DNA of 39,861 nt from Parachlorella kessleri (lineage: Eukaryota > Chlorophyta > Trebouxiophyceae > Chlorellales > Chlorellaceae), in the NCBI GenBank assembly GCA_001598975.1, contig BBXU01003222.1, positions 1-39,861 of the forward strand. Reading direction: 5' to 3'. The position numbers were made by a program, and so were the translations under genes. Positions 11,362-21,965 of the stretch are shown here, one piece after another; position 1 is the first letter of the stretch; each line of letters begins with the position of its first letter. Under the pieces are notes generated by a model. It did no database searches and was not told the origin of the DNA. It was given only the letters and a program-made list of their open reading frames with translations.

Positions 11362-11980
11362 AATTGGTACTTGGATCTTGTGGTTTGTGGGCATAGTGCA
11401 TCCCGGCTTTTTGTTGGCCCCACTTGGGGGACTCACGGCAGCATGGCCAGGTGGCGGTATGCTGTTAGACTAGACTAGACTAGGGTAGACGTGGGGTCTA
11501 TTGCAAGGAGCTCGAGGTCACCGCCCAGGTTGTGAGCCTATGAGTGAAGCCAGTGTCTTGCAGCCGTGGCAGCACAGCGAAGGTGAAATTTACCCAAGCA
11601 CCAAGCAGATATGGGGTGTTTAGTAAGTAGGTAGTGCAGGCCCATGTGCCCCAGTTTTGCAGGCTCTGCATGTGTTCAAATTGATGGACAGTCTCCCAAA
11701 TCAGAATGCAATGGCAATCCATGAACCAACATACAGCAACACAAACAGCAACTTAGCAGCAAGATGCTTTTCAGCATTGCAGAGCTCTTTGCAAGGCAGA
11801 CAGCATTTGCTACAACGCATGTACACATGTAAACGAAACGCAGAACGCATGCAACCTACAGGGAACAAATAGTAAGTGTACACGGTGGCTTGCCCAAACA
11901 GCTTGCTGCTGCCCCCTGCGCAAACTTGGCGACCCCTCCTGCTGAGACTCAACGGCGTGCACGCTGCCTGATCATGCCGG
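11362..11980. other. Convergent 3' region between FIGNL1 and the secreted-protein gene
   Basis: Both flanking genes end here. A short tandem repeat (TAGAC, three and a half copies) sits at 11466-11483. No gene and no clear poly(A) signal for the minus-strand gene were found. Confidence 0.4.
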
Positions 11981-14900
11981 TCACTTGGCGGGGTTGGAGC
12001 CTGCATCATGCAACACGTTGGTTAGGATGATCCCACCTGCTGTGTTCTGCATTCGAAGGCACATCCTGCTCAGCTACTTGGGCTCCCATTGTGTCACTGG
12101 TAGACTAGCAAAGCCCTGGAGGTTCAAGGCAAGCTCGTTGGCGGCCCACTAACTAGCGACCTTACCTGTATGAATGGTGGCCAGCAGCTGGGCTGATGTC
12201 AGGTCTGTGACATCCCCTGGGGTGCTGTAAATCACAGTGCAGAGGCCCATGCCGGCCCTTTCACTGGCATCAGCTATATGTGTGAAGTAGGTCATGATGT
12301 TGGCCACGGTCTGGTTGAAGTTGCGGTCTTGAACCACTGCAGAAAGACACCATTTGAGGCAGGAGTTCACTATGCAACATCCTGGTAGCAGGGCGTTGTG
12401 AAGGGCTGTCCACCTTCCATTGCTCCTGTGTTTGAGACACTCGGTGGACCATTAAGTGCCTCAGTCAAAAAGTTAAGACTGCGTCTGCATGCGTAGTCTC
12501 TGCGTGCAGCAAGCAATATCCTGCAGGTCACCCGAGTACATGCACAAAGAAGTGCATCACCATCTAGCATGAGCAGGCTCAGACAGCAGCCAGCAAAGCC
12601 GCACTTACGGCTCATGGGTGGGGACATGACGCTCAGGATGGTGCTGCCCTCAAAGCAGGCCAGCTCTGTCTGAGCATACAGCAGCGCTGCCACCGCGGTT
12701 TCCGCAGAGGAGTAGTTCTGCTGCACTGCTTGGCCAAACTCCAGGTTGGCATCGTCAGTGGTGCCATTGCAGAAGGAGTGGGCCAGTGCCTGTTGGGGGA
12801 ATCAGAAAGGCACATATCAAGACTGTACTGTCAAATGGTGGGAGGACGAGCAACACCCAAGTGCAGTGCTGAACGTTGGGGTCTCAGGTGCAGTACATAC
12901 GGACAGCAGGTTCACAAATCCAAACCTGGAGGCATGGAGAAGTGTTATGTGAGGGTCAAGAGCCCAGAACACAAGCAAACTTAGCTACAACTCTAAGCTT
13001 ACCACCACAGAGCTGGGCGGGTCCGAGTCAGGGGTCTTGCAGGTGCCTGCACACAGGCAAGCATATTTTTCACTGTCCTTCCAGGTAGCTGTGCAAGACA
13101 AACATGAAGTGTCCCAGTTACCCTTCACCCGACAGGCTGACCTTGGCTGCATTCCCGCAGCTTCTTTGTAAGGTCAGCCAACCCCCAGCTGGTCCCAGAT
13201 GTTCAGAGAACCTACCAAAGGTGGAGGGAGCCCTCACAAAGTTGCCGGTAGTAATGTTGTAGCACTCGGGATTGGAGCCGCCTAGGGTGATGCCAATAGG
13301 CCAGTTGATGGTGTTGTGGCCATCTGCATCCTCCAATAAAGCCTTCCATGTTTACTGGCCAGCAAGCAGGCTCTTTTCACATCCCAGTTCACATGAGATA
13401 TGCCCACCAGGTACAGACACGGGGTATGGTAAGCAGTGGCAATGGCTTTTCACCCTACATCCCAGTCAAAAAGCGGCCTCAGGCATGGCACCAGGCCACT
13501 GCTCCCTGGATGAATCCCTGCAGTACCCACCTTCCAGGGTGAACGAGGGCACATCATGGCAGGGGCAGCTATCGTCAGGGCAGGTGAAATTGGCAGGCGC
13601 AGGGGCTGGGGCGGGCGCTGGGGAAGGTGAGGGTGAGGGCTGGGCTGGCGAGGGCGAGGGCGCAGGCTGTGGGGAGGGGCTGGGCTGGGGCTTAGGTGAA
13701 GCTGCCGGGGAGGGCTGGGGCTGTGGTGACGGGCTAGCGGGCTGGGGCGAGGGTACCTCAGGCTGTGGGGAGGGGCTGTCAGGCTGGGGTGAGGGTGCTG
13801 GAGCGGAGCCTGAGATGCCGCCATACCACTCCACCGCATCCCCGTCCATGTAGATGTACTCCCTGGCCCCCTGCCGCATGCTGCAAGAGAGGATGCAGGA
13901 GCCGTAGGCCATGATGCCGGTGGTGGTGATGGTTGTGGTGGTGTTGGTGGTGGCCAGGCTGCCAAAGTTCAGCACCACGCACCTGCAACACAGCACAGGC
14001 AGGAGGGCAGCGAATCAGACACTAGCAACATGTGGACCTCGGTGGGTAGCTCGTCAAGCAGTATGGCCACTGACTTTAGTAATTGCTGGACACGGTTCAT
14101 GGTTGTGCTTAGTAGAGGTTAGGTAGGTAAACCTAGTTTTTGCTTTGTGCCAGTCCCCATCCTATGAGCTGTGCTGGCTCTGTCAACCCTTATGTGGACG
14201 TTTGCTGTATCATGTGATATGCGCCTGGGCTAACGACACACTTACGCACCAAGAGGAACCACCGGGGTGTCCAGCAAGACAGCTCCAAACCAGCAAGAAT
14301 GGCCAGCTTACCCTTGCAGCATGGTTAGGGGGCACCAGGTCCACACCTCGCACCGGGCATCTGAGTCACACATGGAGCTGCATGACTCCGCAGAGCCGAT
14401 GACCTGCAAGGGTCAGTGCGCAAACCTCTTTGAGGGCTGCCATGAGAGCAAACCACGTTGGTGGCACCCGCAGTGCTAAGTAGAGGACATGCAAAGAACA
14501 GCGGTCCCACCGCTTGTGACATCCCCCAGACCACCAAGTCTGTTCGTCTTGTTGGTTGATTCTGGTTCTGCTACCTACCTGGACATCCAGCACTGTCGGA
14601 CCCCGGTAGAACTTGTTGAAATAGTTGGCTGCCTGCAACATCACAACGAAGGTGGTGAGGTCAGGTGTATGAAGGTTACAGGCAGTGGCAGGTCGTAAGA
14701 GCTCCTTATATCATTGATAGTGTGTCAACGCTCACAAGAGCAAGTCGCAGACGTGTTACAACCAAGCAACCTTGGCAGGGCACCGCTCCCCTTGTACACT
14801 TGCAATGTCCTCACTACAACTCTGTTGCTGGCTCACCGTGATGCTGAAGCTGGCTGCCTTCAGGCCAAGCTCCTCAGTGCCGCTGGAGCCTGGCTTGGCA

Positions 14901-15196
14901 GCTTCTGCAGTTACAGTGCATTGGTGCAGTCAACCATTGGGCGGTCACAGTGCCCTGCATCTCTACTAAGCGACCTGTAGAGTTGGTCTGTTTGGTCACT
15001 TGGAAGGTTAAACTGGCCGATTGATTAGGGACACTGCACGTAGCTGAACCAGCATCTGGATTGTCGCCTGTGACTAGCAACTGATCAGTGGCGAATCCTG
15101 CTTACCGATTGGTGTAGGAACTAGTCGGGCACTGTTTCCAAGCGGAAGCAGCGCGGTCAGCAGCACGAGGGTCAGTACCGACTTGTTGAACTCCAT
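11981..15196 (-). CDS. Secreted PAN-like protein with Ser-Pro-rich linker (cell-wall type)
   Basis: Predicted extracellular protein of 440 residues; function unknown. Ten phase-consistent exons in transcription order: 15196-15106, 14904-14837, 14632-14579, 14403-14312, 13982-13531, 13323-13216, 13088-13003, 12789-12609, 12336-12166, 12000-11981. Residues 1-23 are a signal peptide (MEFNKSVLTLVLLTALLPLG then NSA). Residues 72-140 hold the spacing CSSMCDSDARC...W.WC...GC, as in PAN/apple domains, plus a Thr-rich stretch (113-123). Residues 161-232 are (Ser-Pro), (Pro-Gln) and (Pro-Ala) repeats, the kind hydroxylated and glycosylated in algal and plant wall glycoproteins. The C-terminal 200 residues contain about ten cysteines and several Asn-X-Ser/Thr sites and match no family I know. 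The start is set by the signal peptide. A possible 25-nt exon near 12895-12920 was left out because it breaks the frame. Pherophorins share the linker style, but the flanking domains do not look like theirs. Confidence 0.72.
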
Positions 15197-15519
15197 GGCT
15201 AGCCTTGGATGGTGTCTTGCCCTACGTGCACGCACAAGATAGGAGTCCGAAAGCCGTTGACAGCCCTGCTGATGTGAAGGATTAAGCACAAAATAACCTG
15301 GGTAGCCGTCGGTTACTAGGATTTCAAACAGTCAACAGGTTCCGACAGCCAAAGCACACAGCGCAATGACAGCATGACATTGTGCGCAGCATGCTGGACG
15401 ACCCTGACGAATCCCAAACAACAAAGCCCTCAACTAGAACGGCTTTTTAGGGAGCAATATGTGGGAGTGACGACGGTCTGACAGCATTGCAAGACAGTCT
15501 CTTGGTATGTGAGCGGCCA
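15197..15519. other. Gap upstream of the secreted-protein gene
   Basis: Contains the promoter of the minus-strand secreted-protein gene and the 3' end of the next minus-strand model. Nothing else was recognised. Confidence 0.35.
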
Positions 15520-16114
15520 TCATGATGACTTGCAGAGCCATGGCATCATGTCCATAGCCTCGGCAGCTGTTGGTTGTTCTGTCTCTGTGATAACACCACG
15601 GCCTGAGAGACCAGCCGAAGGTAAGGCTTGAGCATGGGCTTGAGTATAAAGTGGTGCTGGCAATTCACAATCTCTTTGACACATACGCAGGAGCAGGCGC
15701 ACGGTGGACTTCTGGGCATCGCCCAGCACGCCATAGCAGTGCCAGCCGTGCCCAGGCCATGCCGGGCGCACACAAATGTTGCTCTCTACCTTGAGTAGCG
15801 TCGCCTAGCAGCGGCATGTCGGCCCGCTCCCTGAAGCCCAACTGACTATCAACACACTGGACAGCACAACCAGTGTGCCTCTCAGAGTGTGGTGATGCTG
15901 TCACCACTGCGCTCAAATGAAAGCTCAATGGATGCTTGGCAGAGTGCTTGCATGTGCCGATCTTCCTGTATAGCGGTCCTGCAGCTGCCACGGCCACCGC
16001 CTCTAGCAACGATGGGAGCGAGGTGCCAGGCTGAGAGGGCTTGTGGACCTTCAAAGACAGGCTATGCCTCTTCTTGGCAGCTTTTCCCGGGAGGCTTGAG
16101 CGTTTGGGCGCCAT
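15520..16114 (-). CDS. Hypothetical small basic protein (three-exon model)
   Basis: I do not recognise this protein. Three exons join in phase: 16114-15905 (70 codons), 15789-15687 and 15602-15520, giving 131 residues. The N terminus is strongly basic (MAPKRSSLPGKAAKKRHS), resembling a nuclear localisation signal or a mitochondrial presequence. Exon 2 reads ESNICVRPAWPGHGWHCYGV, which looks coding but has no known domain. Exon 2 ends at a strong GTATGT donor. Exon 1 uses GTGACA and exon 2's acceptor is a weak CAAG, so the first join is doubtful. A single long frame also covers 15665-16255. No poly(A) signal was found. Confidence 0.3.
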
Positions 16115-16560
16115 CACGAGTGAGCCCTTCTGCGGTGGCAACCGAGGCCCACAAAGCTGCTCTGTGCGAGCAAATACACCAGCAGACTGCCTATGATGCG
16201 GATAATCTAGCCCACTTTTGCTAGGTGAACCGAGCTTCAAAATAAAAGTTTGCAATTCTACTGGCCTTTGAAGTGCACTTCGTCTTGTGGTGGTGACAGC
16301 AGGGCACTTAGTACTACTGATCCTTGGGCATGGGCATGCCCTCTAGAGAGAGCGTCCAGATCTGATCGATAAGATGGAAATGCACGTGTCAGGAAGGGGT
16401 GAGACAGCAGTGTGGCGGGTGCCAGCTGCGTCCAGATTTATCAGGGGCTTCCGGGGTTTCCTGTGGAGGGAACGTCCCTGATTCAGGCGCGACAGGGCCC
16501 TGCAGGGGCCCCTAGGGGCCGCGACGTGTGACGCCATCGACGGCGATCGCACTGGACTTG
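16115..16560. other. Intergenic, no gene seen
   Basis: Upstream of the small minus-strand model and left of the inverted duplication. It contains a GC-rich stretch around 16490-16550. No open frame with protein-like character was found. Confidence 0.3.
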
Positions 16561-16925
16561 AGTTATCAGGAAACGACCACATAAAACATGCACATACTGT
16601 GTTGCACACAGGTCAGTGTGGCGCTTTGCCTCCTCCAGGACATGCATGTTGGTGCCGACAAGGGGGACAGCCCGCTGCCAGAACTGGTGTCCCTCCGCAA
16701 GGCAAACATGGGTGGCTGCCAAACAGCAGGCTATGCAGGGGGACAGGTGGGCTGTAACACTCACCCATGTTGGCCTTGCCAAGGCAGTGCTCAGGGACAC
16801 CATATCTGGCAGCGGGCTGTCCCCCTTTCGGCGCCTTCATGCATGTCCTGAAGCGGGCTGAGCGCCACACCGACCTGTGAGACACAGCAGGTGGATGTTT
16901 TAGGTGCGTTTCCTGATATTCCATA
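16561..16925. repeat. Imperfect inverted duplication able to form a long hairpin
   Basis: Left arm about 16561-16713, right arm about 16760-16925, loop of roughly 45 nt. The left arm on plus and the right arm on minus share ATCAGGAAACG, AAAACAT, then ACAGGTC(A/G)GTGTGGCGCT, AGGACATGCATG, GGGGGACAGCCCGCTGCCAG, TGGTGTCCCT and AACATGGGTG in the same order, with a few substitutions and small indels. In each arm the most similar part looks like an exon: a CACAG acceptor (exon start 16612 plus; 16874 minus) and an ATGG/GTG donor (exon end 16711 plus; 16765 minus). The left exon is open (VSVALCLLQDMHVGADKG...). The right one has lost one base and is frameshifted. A transcript of either strand would fold into a stem of about 150 bp. 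Confidence 0.85.
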
Positions 16926-17089
16926 TCTACAACTGGGTCGCGCCAGGGCTGGAAAAGACTTACAACCCACAATTTCACTGTCATGGAGCAGGGCTACAGG
17001 TTGTACACAACCACCGGGAGGACAGAAGCTTACCACAACTTTCATGAAGGAAGCATGATCGCAGGAGAAGCCAGCCACAGGGCACCTGC

Positions 17090-17210
17090 CTGTTGCACGG
17101 TGGCACCACCACGGAAGCACCAGGTGGCCAAGCCCTGACTCCTGGTGAACGGCTCCTCCAGCATAGACCTGAGATCCTTCGGGTCGTACTTGACCCTCCT
17201 AACCAACTTC
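17090..17210 (-). other. Orphan coding-like exon, possibly part of a decayed gene
   Basis: On the minus strand this 121-nt stretch reads KLVRRVKYDPKDLRSMLEEP and continues FTRSQGLATWCFRGGATVQQ, far more protein-like than its surroundings. It is bounded by an AG on the 5' side and CAG/GCAGGT (a GC-type donor) on the 3' side. The right-arm exon of the inverted duplication (16874-16765) lies downstream on the same strand, so both may derive from one minus-strand gene. I could not complete a gene model and do not recognise the family. Confidence 0.35.
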
Positions 17211-17877
17211 CTCAAGTAAAGTCACCTGCACATGCACAAAGATAAGGACAACCTGTAATGCCCACTAAGGCGACGGTGAGTCTGCCGTTTCAAGAAGCAA
17301 TGACAGCTGCTTCTGTCTGTGCCGCTACAAGTTCCCCCTGTCCAAACGGCCGAGGTGAAGGGTATGTGGTAATTAGCAATGGCCCAGAAAAGTTGCAGGG
17401 AAGGGTAAGCTGCAAATGCAGCGCCGTGTGGCGCACCAGGGCAGATGTCTTCATTGTGCCTGGCTTTGAAGGCCTCGGCAAAGGTCGATGGCTGTTTGCA
17501 TGTATCTCTGAAGCTCCGCCGAGCTGCACTAACATCGCGCAAGGGATGGTAGAACAGCTATTCGACAGTACCTATTGGCTCAGATCTCGGGCAACACACA
17601 GAGCATCTGTCAGGCTGAATTTAGCTGCTTGATGTTGGTGTTTTGGTCTGGTTTTCTTGCTTGCCTCCGCATCCTTTCTTGTCTGCCAGGGCTTCTGCCC
17701 CCCAAGGTGCGCCGCTCGCTTTCGTTCCCCTTCACAATCGCTTGCAGCCCTGCTTTTCGTTCCCTATAGCCTGCCAGCCTGTCTGCCTGCTATGCTTGCC
17801 TGCTGCTCCTCTCTGCTGGCTTTAATCAGAGCTCAGCCTTGTTCTCTACTGCCCCTGCTTCACTTTAGCTCCACCTC
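17211..17877. other. Gene-poor stretch with a weak repeat copy
   Basis: A 124-codon open frame (17258-17632, plus) shows no recognisable domain and is probably chance. At about 17570-17592 the bases TATTGGCTCAGATCTCGGGC resemble the core of the dispersed repeat. The rest is C/T-rich on the plus strand. Confidence 0.3.
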
Positions 17878-17990
17878 CTCTTCCAGTGGCCTTAGCTTGT
17901 GTTGGGGAGAGAACTACTGGATCAGAACTCAGGCAAGAGTCAGGTGCATTGTGCATGGATGCAGCCCTGTCAGTTTCACCGTTTGATCCC
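17878..17990 (+). repeat. Dispersed repeat, copy A
   Basis: Contains the family core GAGAGAACTACTGGATCAGA followed by ACTCAGGCAAGAGTCAGG and a GCAGCCCTGTCAG segment. It is preceded by CCAGTGGCCTTAGC, which recurs near 18538. See copies B (18193) and C (23828). Confidence 0.7.
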
Positions 17991-18192
17991 TGTTCGCACC
18001 ACCCCATACTAATAACTCCATGACACCATGTCCACCCTGTATACCCGTATTTCCTCTCTGATTGCGTTACCTGCCTTCTGCATAAGTACACACCAGCGGC
18101 ACCCACGTTCATATCACGTGTGGATGCTGAACGCCCTGTATGACCATCATAGCATTAGCAAACACACAGGCAGCAACCTTGGCACCTACCAT

Positions 18193-18330
18193 AGAGAGAA
18201 CTACTGGATCAGCACTCAGGCAAGACTCAGGCACATTCTGCATCCAGCCCTATCAGTCCAGCTTAACTCTCACTCCCTGTTCGCACTACCTGCCACCATG
18301 CTAAAAGTACTGAGACCCCTGCCATACCCA
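18193..18330 (+). repeat. Dispersed repeat, copy B
   Basis: Shares with copy C GAGAGAA(C/T)TACTGG, ACTCAGGCAAGA, TGCATCCAGCCCT, TCAGTCCAG and CTCCCTGTT(C/T)GCACTACC, then TGCCACC and ATGCTAA, over about 135 bp. No terminal repeats or coding domain were found. It is probably a non-autonomous transposon remnant. Confidence 0.75.
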
Positions 18331-18688
18331 GAACCGCACACATCGACGGGGTAGGCATGCTTCGGGGATCAGAGCAGGGCGAAGAGACGCCACTCGTTTA
18401 GGTGCTGATAGAGGTGAAACATGCCACCTGTGACGGGCGATCCGACGTGGCTGGGCGCTAGACCCTTGTTCTGAAGCTGACGCAAGCAGGCGTGTTTGTT
18501 CGGCGCCTCAGTTCCGTACTAGCACCCAAACCTGCTCCAGTGGCCTTAGCCCGTGCTTGGTACCTCTTCTTGGGGCCCTGGAGTGTACCTAGTATTCAAG
18601 CCTATAACCCAAGGGACAGCTCAGCAGGACCCTGAGGTGTCGACAGGCCTTCAGCCACCCCTTGCAGCGCTGATCAGTACAGCTAAAA
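18331..18688. other. Upstream region of the IF1-like gene
   Basis: Intergenic. It includes a second occurrence of CCAGTGGCCTTAGC (about 18538). An upstream exon encoding a mitochondrial presequence for the next gene could lie here, but I could not define one. Confidence 0.3.
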
Positions 18689-21217
18689 ATGCCTGTGGGC
18701 CGAGCAGAGCCTATGAGCACGCGTCGCTATGAGGAGAGGGAGAGGGCCGCTGAAAACATCTACTTTGCGCAGGCAAGGCCCAACCCCTTGGCTGGCTCGT
18801 CGGATCTGCTGTGGACGGGTTTAACTAGCCAATCCGAGGTTTTCTCGTCTGATCGGCGTGCCATTGATGGAGATAGCGAAGTACTGCCTGCAGGAAGAGC
18901 GACTGAGCATGCTGAAGCGGCTTGAGGGACTTGTAAGGGAGGTGAGCATTGCCAGAGGTGCCTGGCTTAATTGTCACTTTGATACAAATGAGGTGGGTCT
19001 TGTAGTGGGATTGCCAAGGCTCACGACGGTCGGATGGATAGGGCCAAAGACACCATGCCAGGCGCCCTTTGCTTGTGTACGGCAGTAATTACTTATAAGC
19101 GGAACGGCGGAGTCTGCAAACTAAGGGTGTCGAAGATGCTGGCACAGTGCAGGGCAAGCTGGAACAGGCCACCTACGACAAAGTCAAGGCCCTCACTGGC
19201 GACCCCCACTGCTGCATCGGGGTTGAGGTGCTCCCCGGCAAATACCAGGTCAGCAGCAGTCAGGGCCGTGCTGTAGCTTGCTGAAAGCCAGAAAAGCTGC
19301 CAGTGGTTATGACCCCAGTCCGGCCCGCAGCTGTCCACTTCGAGTTCTTACTCTGTACCCCATTGTACCAACTTGGCTTGGTGGGGCGAAGGTGCGATAG
19401 CGGCGCAAGGCAGCCGCAACCTTGGCTTTAACTGAGTGCCATTGAGGTTGGCTGCCCCTCAGACAGCATGCCCGCTGGCAGGACTGCTGCCCAGCACTTC
19501 CATCACACATCACCAGAAACAGCTTTGCCCACCTTTTGTCACGGATAGAATCCTATGCCTTGCAGGACTTGCCAACTGAGATGCATAACAAACATGAAGA
19601 ATATGTCTATGCCTACAAGCCTGGCGACAAGGGTAAGGAGTACACATGCATGAAAGCCCTGCAGCTGGACATGTGCAATACCAAACACCATCTGGAGCTG
19701 TTAAAGCCATGTCAGGAGTGGCACTGTTGGTGTCAGTCACACAAAGCACGACCGGCGTCGATAATCTAGGGCGTTCAATAGTGTGTTGTCCCTGGACTCA
19801 TGCACACAGCTGCAGTCACCGCTTCAGGCGAGGCGCACCGCATTGCATATAATGCCTTCCGGCAGCACTGGTCTGTTCGGCAGTGACTTGTCTGTTGCTC
19901 CAGTACTTCACTGCTGCAGTGCCCTCCCCTGACGAGATTGAGCGCCTGAGGCCGTTCACCGCCCACGCCGACATGGGCCCAGGCAGGTGTGCTTTCTAGT
20001 GTGCCAATAACAGTCTGCCAGCCGGAAGGCCTGCATGTGGGATGCACACTGCAGTGAGTGCCTTGGGACAGAAGAGCTCAATGAGTGGTGTGGCTAAAAA
20101 AAGTGGCGGCTGTAAGCACTCAGCTCATTGCTGAGAAAGCCTTTGTGGATGATTTTTGGAGCATTTCCTCATGCTGGATTGCAAGCAAACTAGACCCCAG
20201 CAATTCAGGGTTGCCAGTCAGGGTTGGTAGAATGGAATAGTTGTTACGTGGCAAGCGCACATGGCGCCCTCGGGGTAACATGTTGCAACAAGGTAGCTTC
20301 CTTTGCATAGCCTCCTGCCTTACACGAGGTGTGTGGTCTGCTCCTTGTCTGTGCAACACCGCACCCTTCCCTCCTTTCATATCACCAGTGCCTGCCCCCG
20401 CTCCTGCTAATTCTAGCAGGTATGCCCCCGCGGGCGCCTCCATCTTTGCTCTCAACCAGTGCGCGGAGATGGCCGACGCCCCGCTGAAGATGAGCGCTGC
20501 CCAAACCGCACGCCTGGCCAAAGCCACAGCCGCTCAGCAGGCCATCGTAGAGAGCCCCACGTTCTTTGGTTACAGGCGAGCCCGGTTGACGTTAGTGGGC
20601 TTGTGGACGTCATGGGATGTAAGGTGTTGGTGTGACTTGCGAGGCAACAGAGCTGTGGCTGTAGTGAAGCTTTGCCAGCTCTGCCTTTGTGGAAGAAGTG
20701 GCAGAATAGGGCCTCAGGGCCCGCGGGGAGCCTGTCTCAGGTTGGCTGGGGGTTGGGGGGGGGGTGACGCTCAAAACTGTCTTAGGGCAGACTGGCGTCC
20801 TGGGCAAGGCTGTGGTCCGGCTGCGTGTCCTTGTCTTGTCGTGGCAGCTTACCAGCGCCATGGCTGCCCCAGGAACCGCTATCAAGGGCACCGCTTGCTG
20901 GAGGCTGTCTACAGCCTGGTCAGCCGTACGGACAGAATAACCAAGCGCAGTTCTAAGCAGCTCGCAATGTGCGCCACAATCCTGCCTGCAGGGTGCTGCC
21001 CCGCACCATGACGCCCGGCCGCACTTTCTTCCTGGGCAGCATGCTGGCGGTGTGGGGCACGGCCGCCCTGGTGGGCGTGGCCGTCAAGGAGATGGGCTTT
21101 GGCTCCAGGCAGGCAAGTAGTAGCCATGGAAGCTCCATGGCCTTTCCTTGCGCCTGTCCCCTGTGTTTGCTGTGTTGGTAAGCAAGACAAGAAAAGACGG
21201 GAGCTTAGGGCAAGTCC

Positions 21218-21256
<39 letters not shown>

Positions 21257-21965
21257 GTCGCCTGGTCATGCTGCACCCCCTTTACTTGGGAAGGTGCCAA
21301 GGTCGGTGCATTGCTCCCATAGGGATGTGCAGCCGAGGGCACTTCCCATGCTACAAAGGGGGCCAGATAGGGTGGGGAGGGGTGGAGGTGGGTGGGAAGG
21401 GGAGTGTGTGTGTGTGTGTGTCCTGATTGGACAAAGGCCAACCACCCTCGTGCCCAAGGTGACAGACAGCTCAAGCCGGGCTATGAAAGGGAATGGCCTC
21501 TTCCTCCCACAGCGATGTGTTGCCTGGCTGCAGGAGGTGCAGGACCAGGGTACCCGTGCCATGTCACCCCTGGCACAGCGGATGGCCAACTGGTTCATGC
21601 CCTGGCGCGAGAAGGTGCAGGTGAGCAGTGACCAGCTGTGGCTTGCAGAAGTACGGGAGTAGTGTGCTTATGCACTTGCTTAGGCAGAGGTGAGAGGGGC
21701 TTGGAGCAGGGATATGCAGGTGTGAAAGCTGATTATGAGGGCTTTGGGGGGTCTCCTGCAGTGGCTGTGCTACAGGATATGGATGTGGGTGGCTCATGTG
21801 CTTTGCCTTAAGGTGCCGGTCTAGAAAACCAAAGGCTGGTAAGAACAGCACGCAGTGAGCACCTCGCAAACATGTGCCAATCATTCCTCCTGCTTACAGG
21901 CACCGCGAGAGGCGTCTGAACCTTCGGAGTTTGTGGGCAGGCTGCGCGAGTCTGTGAGCAAATGA
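18689..21965 (+). CDS. IF1-like N terminus joined to a one-helix membrane protein (one fusion or two genes)
   Basis: Ten exons fit in phase: 18689-18772, 18894-18941, 19126-19248, 19566-19632, 19920-19986, 20420-20618, 20848-20918, 20992-21112, 21534-21620, 21900-21965; 310 residues (302 from the second ATG, 18713). Exons 1-2 read MSTRRYEERERAAENIYFAQ then EERLSMLKRLEGLVRE, resembling the inhibitory helix of mitochondrial ATP synthase inhibitor IF1 (plant RAAENVYIQKMERERLEKLKKK). Exons 5-10 encode VPSPDEIERLRPFTAHADMG, an Ala-rich helix, a membrane helix (FFLGSMLAVWGTAALVGVAV) and a short amphipathic tail; I do not recognise this part. Introns 1 and 8 start with GC (CAG/GCAAGG and CAG/GCAAGT). 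Exons 6-7 are uncertain. Reading on after 19248 reaches a stop near 19280, so IF1 could end there and the membrane protein could start at an ATG such as 19581. A presequence was not found. Confidence 0.5.
21219..21256. repeat. GCT/CTG trinucleotide microsatellite
   Basis: About 12.7 uninterrupted GCT units lie in intron 8 of the IF1-like/membrane-protein gene. A nine-unit GT run (21404-21421) lies in the same intron. Both are slippage-prone. Confidence 0.95.

Noticed and set aside
12895..12920. Micro-exon FGFVNLLS in the secreted-protein gene
   Set aside because: At 25 nt it breaks the phase-0 join between the exons at 13003 and 12789, which read well without it.
13590..13800. Plus-strand Gly/Glu-rich ORF (GAGAGEGEGEGW...)
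   Set aside because: It is the antisense shadow of the Ser-Pro-rich linker exon on the minus strand, which has a signal peptide and in-phase neighbours.
16490..16550. GC-rich palindromic-looking segment (CCTGCAGGGGCCCCTAGGGG)
   Set aside because: Only short restriction-site-like palindromes, with no extended symmetry or repeat partner in the window.
17258..17632. 124-residue plus-strand ORF
   Set aside because: No domain, no matching exons, mixed composition, and its end overlaps a repeat-like sequence; probably chance.
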